Position numbers and translations under genes: made by a program. A model generated the notes under the pieces. It made no database searches. It was not told the origin of the DNA and worked only from the letters and a program-made list of their open reading frames with translations. Shown here piece after piece: positions 14,538-14,632 of a DNA stretch of 14,632 nucleotides; positions within the stretch are counted from its first letter, which is position 1; every line of letters starts with the position of its first letter. The stretch spans positions 1 to 14,632 of the forward strand of contig CAMTJK010000052.1 in the NCBI GenBank assembly GCA_947072805.1. Reading direction: 5' to 3'. The stretch is from an uncultured Prevotella sp. GTDB lineage: Bacteria; Bacteroidota; Bacteroidia; Bacteroidales; Bacteroidaceae.

Positions 14538-14632
14538 TTTAAATCCGGCATTCTAGGTGTAAATTTTTGTTAATGCGAGTGGGGCAATTTATGCTCCCGA
14601 CGGGTCGAAAAACGATCCCAGTTTTTTGGCAA
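14538..14632. other. Right edge, coding content undecided
   Basis: Two readings are open and neither can be confirmed. On the plus strand an ATG at 14573 runs open to the end (MRVGQFMLPTGRKTIPVFWQ). On the minus strand two frames enter from the right and end at stops at 14589-14591 (tail AKKLGSFFDPSGA) and 14570-14572. Each is too short to recognise. Confidence 0.3.

Noticed and set aside
1..14632. The whole window as a composite transposon or genomic island
   Set aside because: The inverted repeat frames the region, but the content is core metabolism with even codon use, and there is no transposase, integrase or mobilisation gene in view.

Overview
The window looks like chromosomal DNA of a member of the Bacteroidales, most likely Prevotellaceae. 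The evidence is the repeated -7 boxes of the Bacteroidetes type (TAnnTTTG), the near absence of Shine-Dalgarno sequences, a secreted M6 metalloprotease with a C-terminal tail like a type IX secretion sorting domain, a periplasmic-repeat histidine kinase of the Bacteroidetes style, and a stand-alone AICAR transformylase. The genus is an inference from style and was not tested by any search. There are eleven well-supported protein genes and one small likely gene. I saw no tRNA, rRNA, CRISPR array or complete insertion sequence.

Layout, left to right. Positions 1-55 are one arm of a long inverted repeat whose partner is at 14483-14537. An aldo/keto reductase (307-1275, +) converges on a DJ-1/PfpI protein (1368-1919, -), and the gap between them is almost entirely a nested hairpin. 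The DJ-1 gene lies directly downstream of pdxJ (1942-2655, -). pdxJ diverges from nadK (2798-3685, +) across an intergenic region with two face-to-face -7 boxes that form a palindrome. nadK is followed after 50 nt by an ABC exporter half-transporter (3736-5415, +). A strong GC hairpin (5506-5535) separates the exporter from a convergent TPR-type sensor histidine kinase (5622-7427, -).

The kinase's upstream region (7428-7808) has no gene but carries five 22-bp tandem repeats (7690-7799). It is bounded by a Rho-independent terminator that closes a two-gene minus-strand unit: the AICAR transformylase (8093-9274) and a small basic protein (7876-8061). Between that unit and the next is an AT-rich 18-bp inverted repeat (9400-9471). 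Its core 17-mer recurs between nadK and the ABC gene.

The right third is one minus-strand run: M6 metalloprotease (14171-12054), U32/TrhP-like protein (12016-10781), SufE (10718-10293) and a Sir2 deacylase (10196-9498). The gaps are 37, 62 and 96 nt. This is compatible with one operon, although the sir2 gene has its own rare Shine-Dalgarno sequence.

Most of the content is cofactor and nucleotide housekeeping: PLP, NADP, purine formylation, Fe-S cluster assembly and tRNA wobble hydroxylation. A carbonyl-stress pair (aldo/keto reductase and DJ-1) and surface or secretion functions (ABC exporter, M6 protease, sensor kinase) are added to it. No complete new multi-gene system is evident. The most unusual signals lie in the non-coding DNA: the 14.4-kb-spaced inverted repeat, the 22-bp array, the nested convergent-gene hairpin and the palindromic double promoter.
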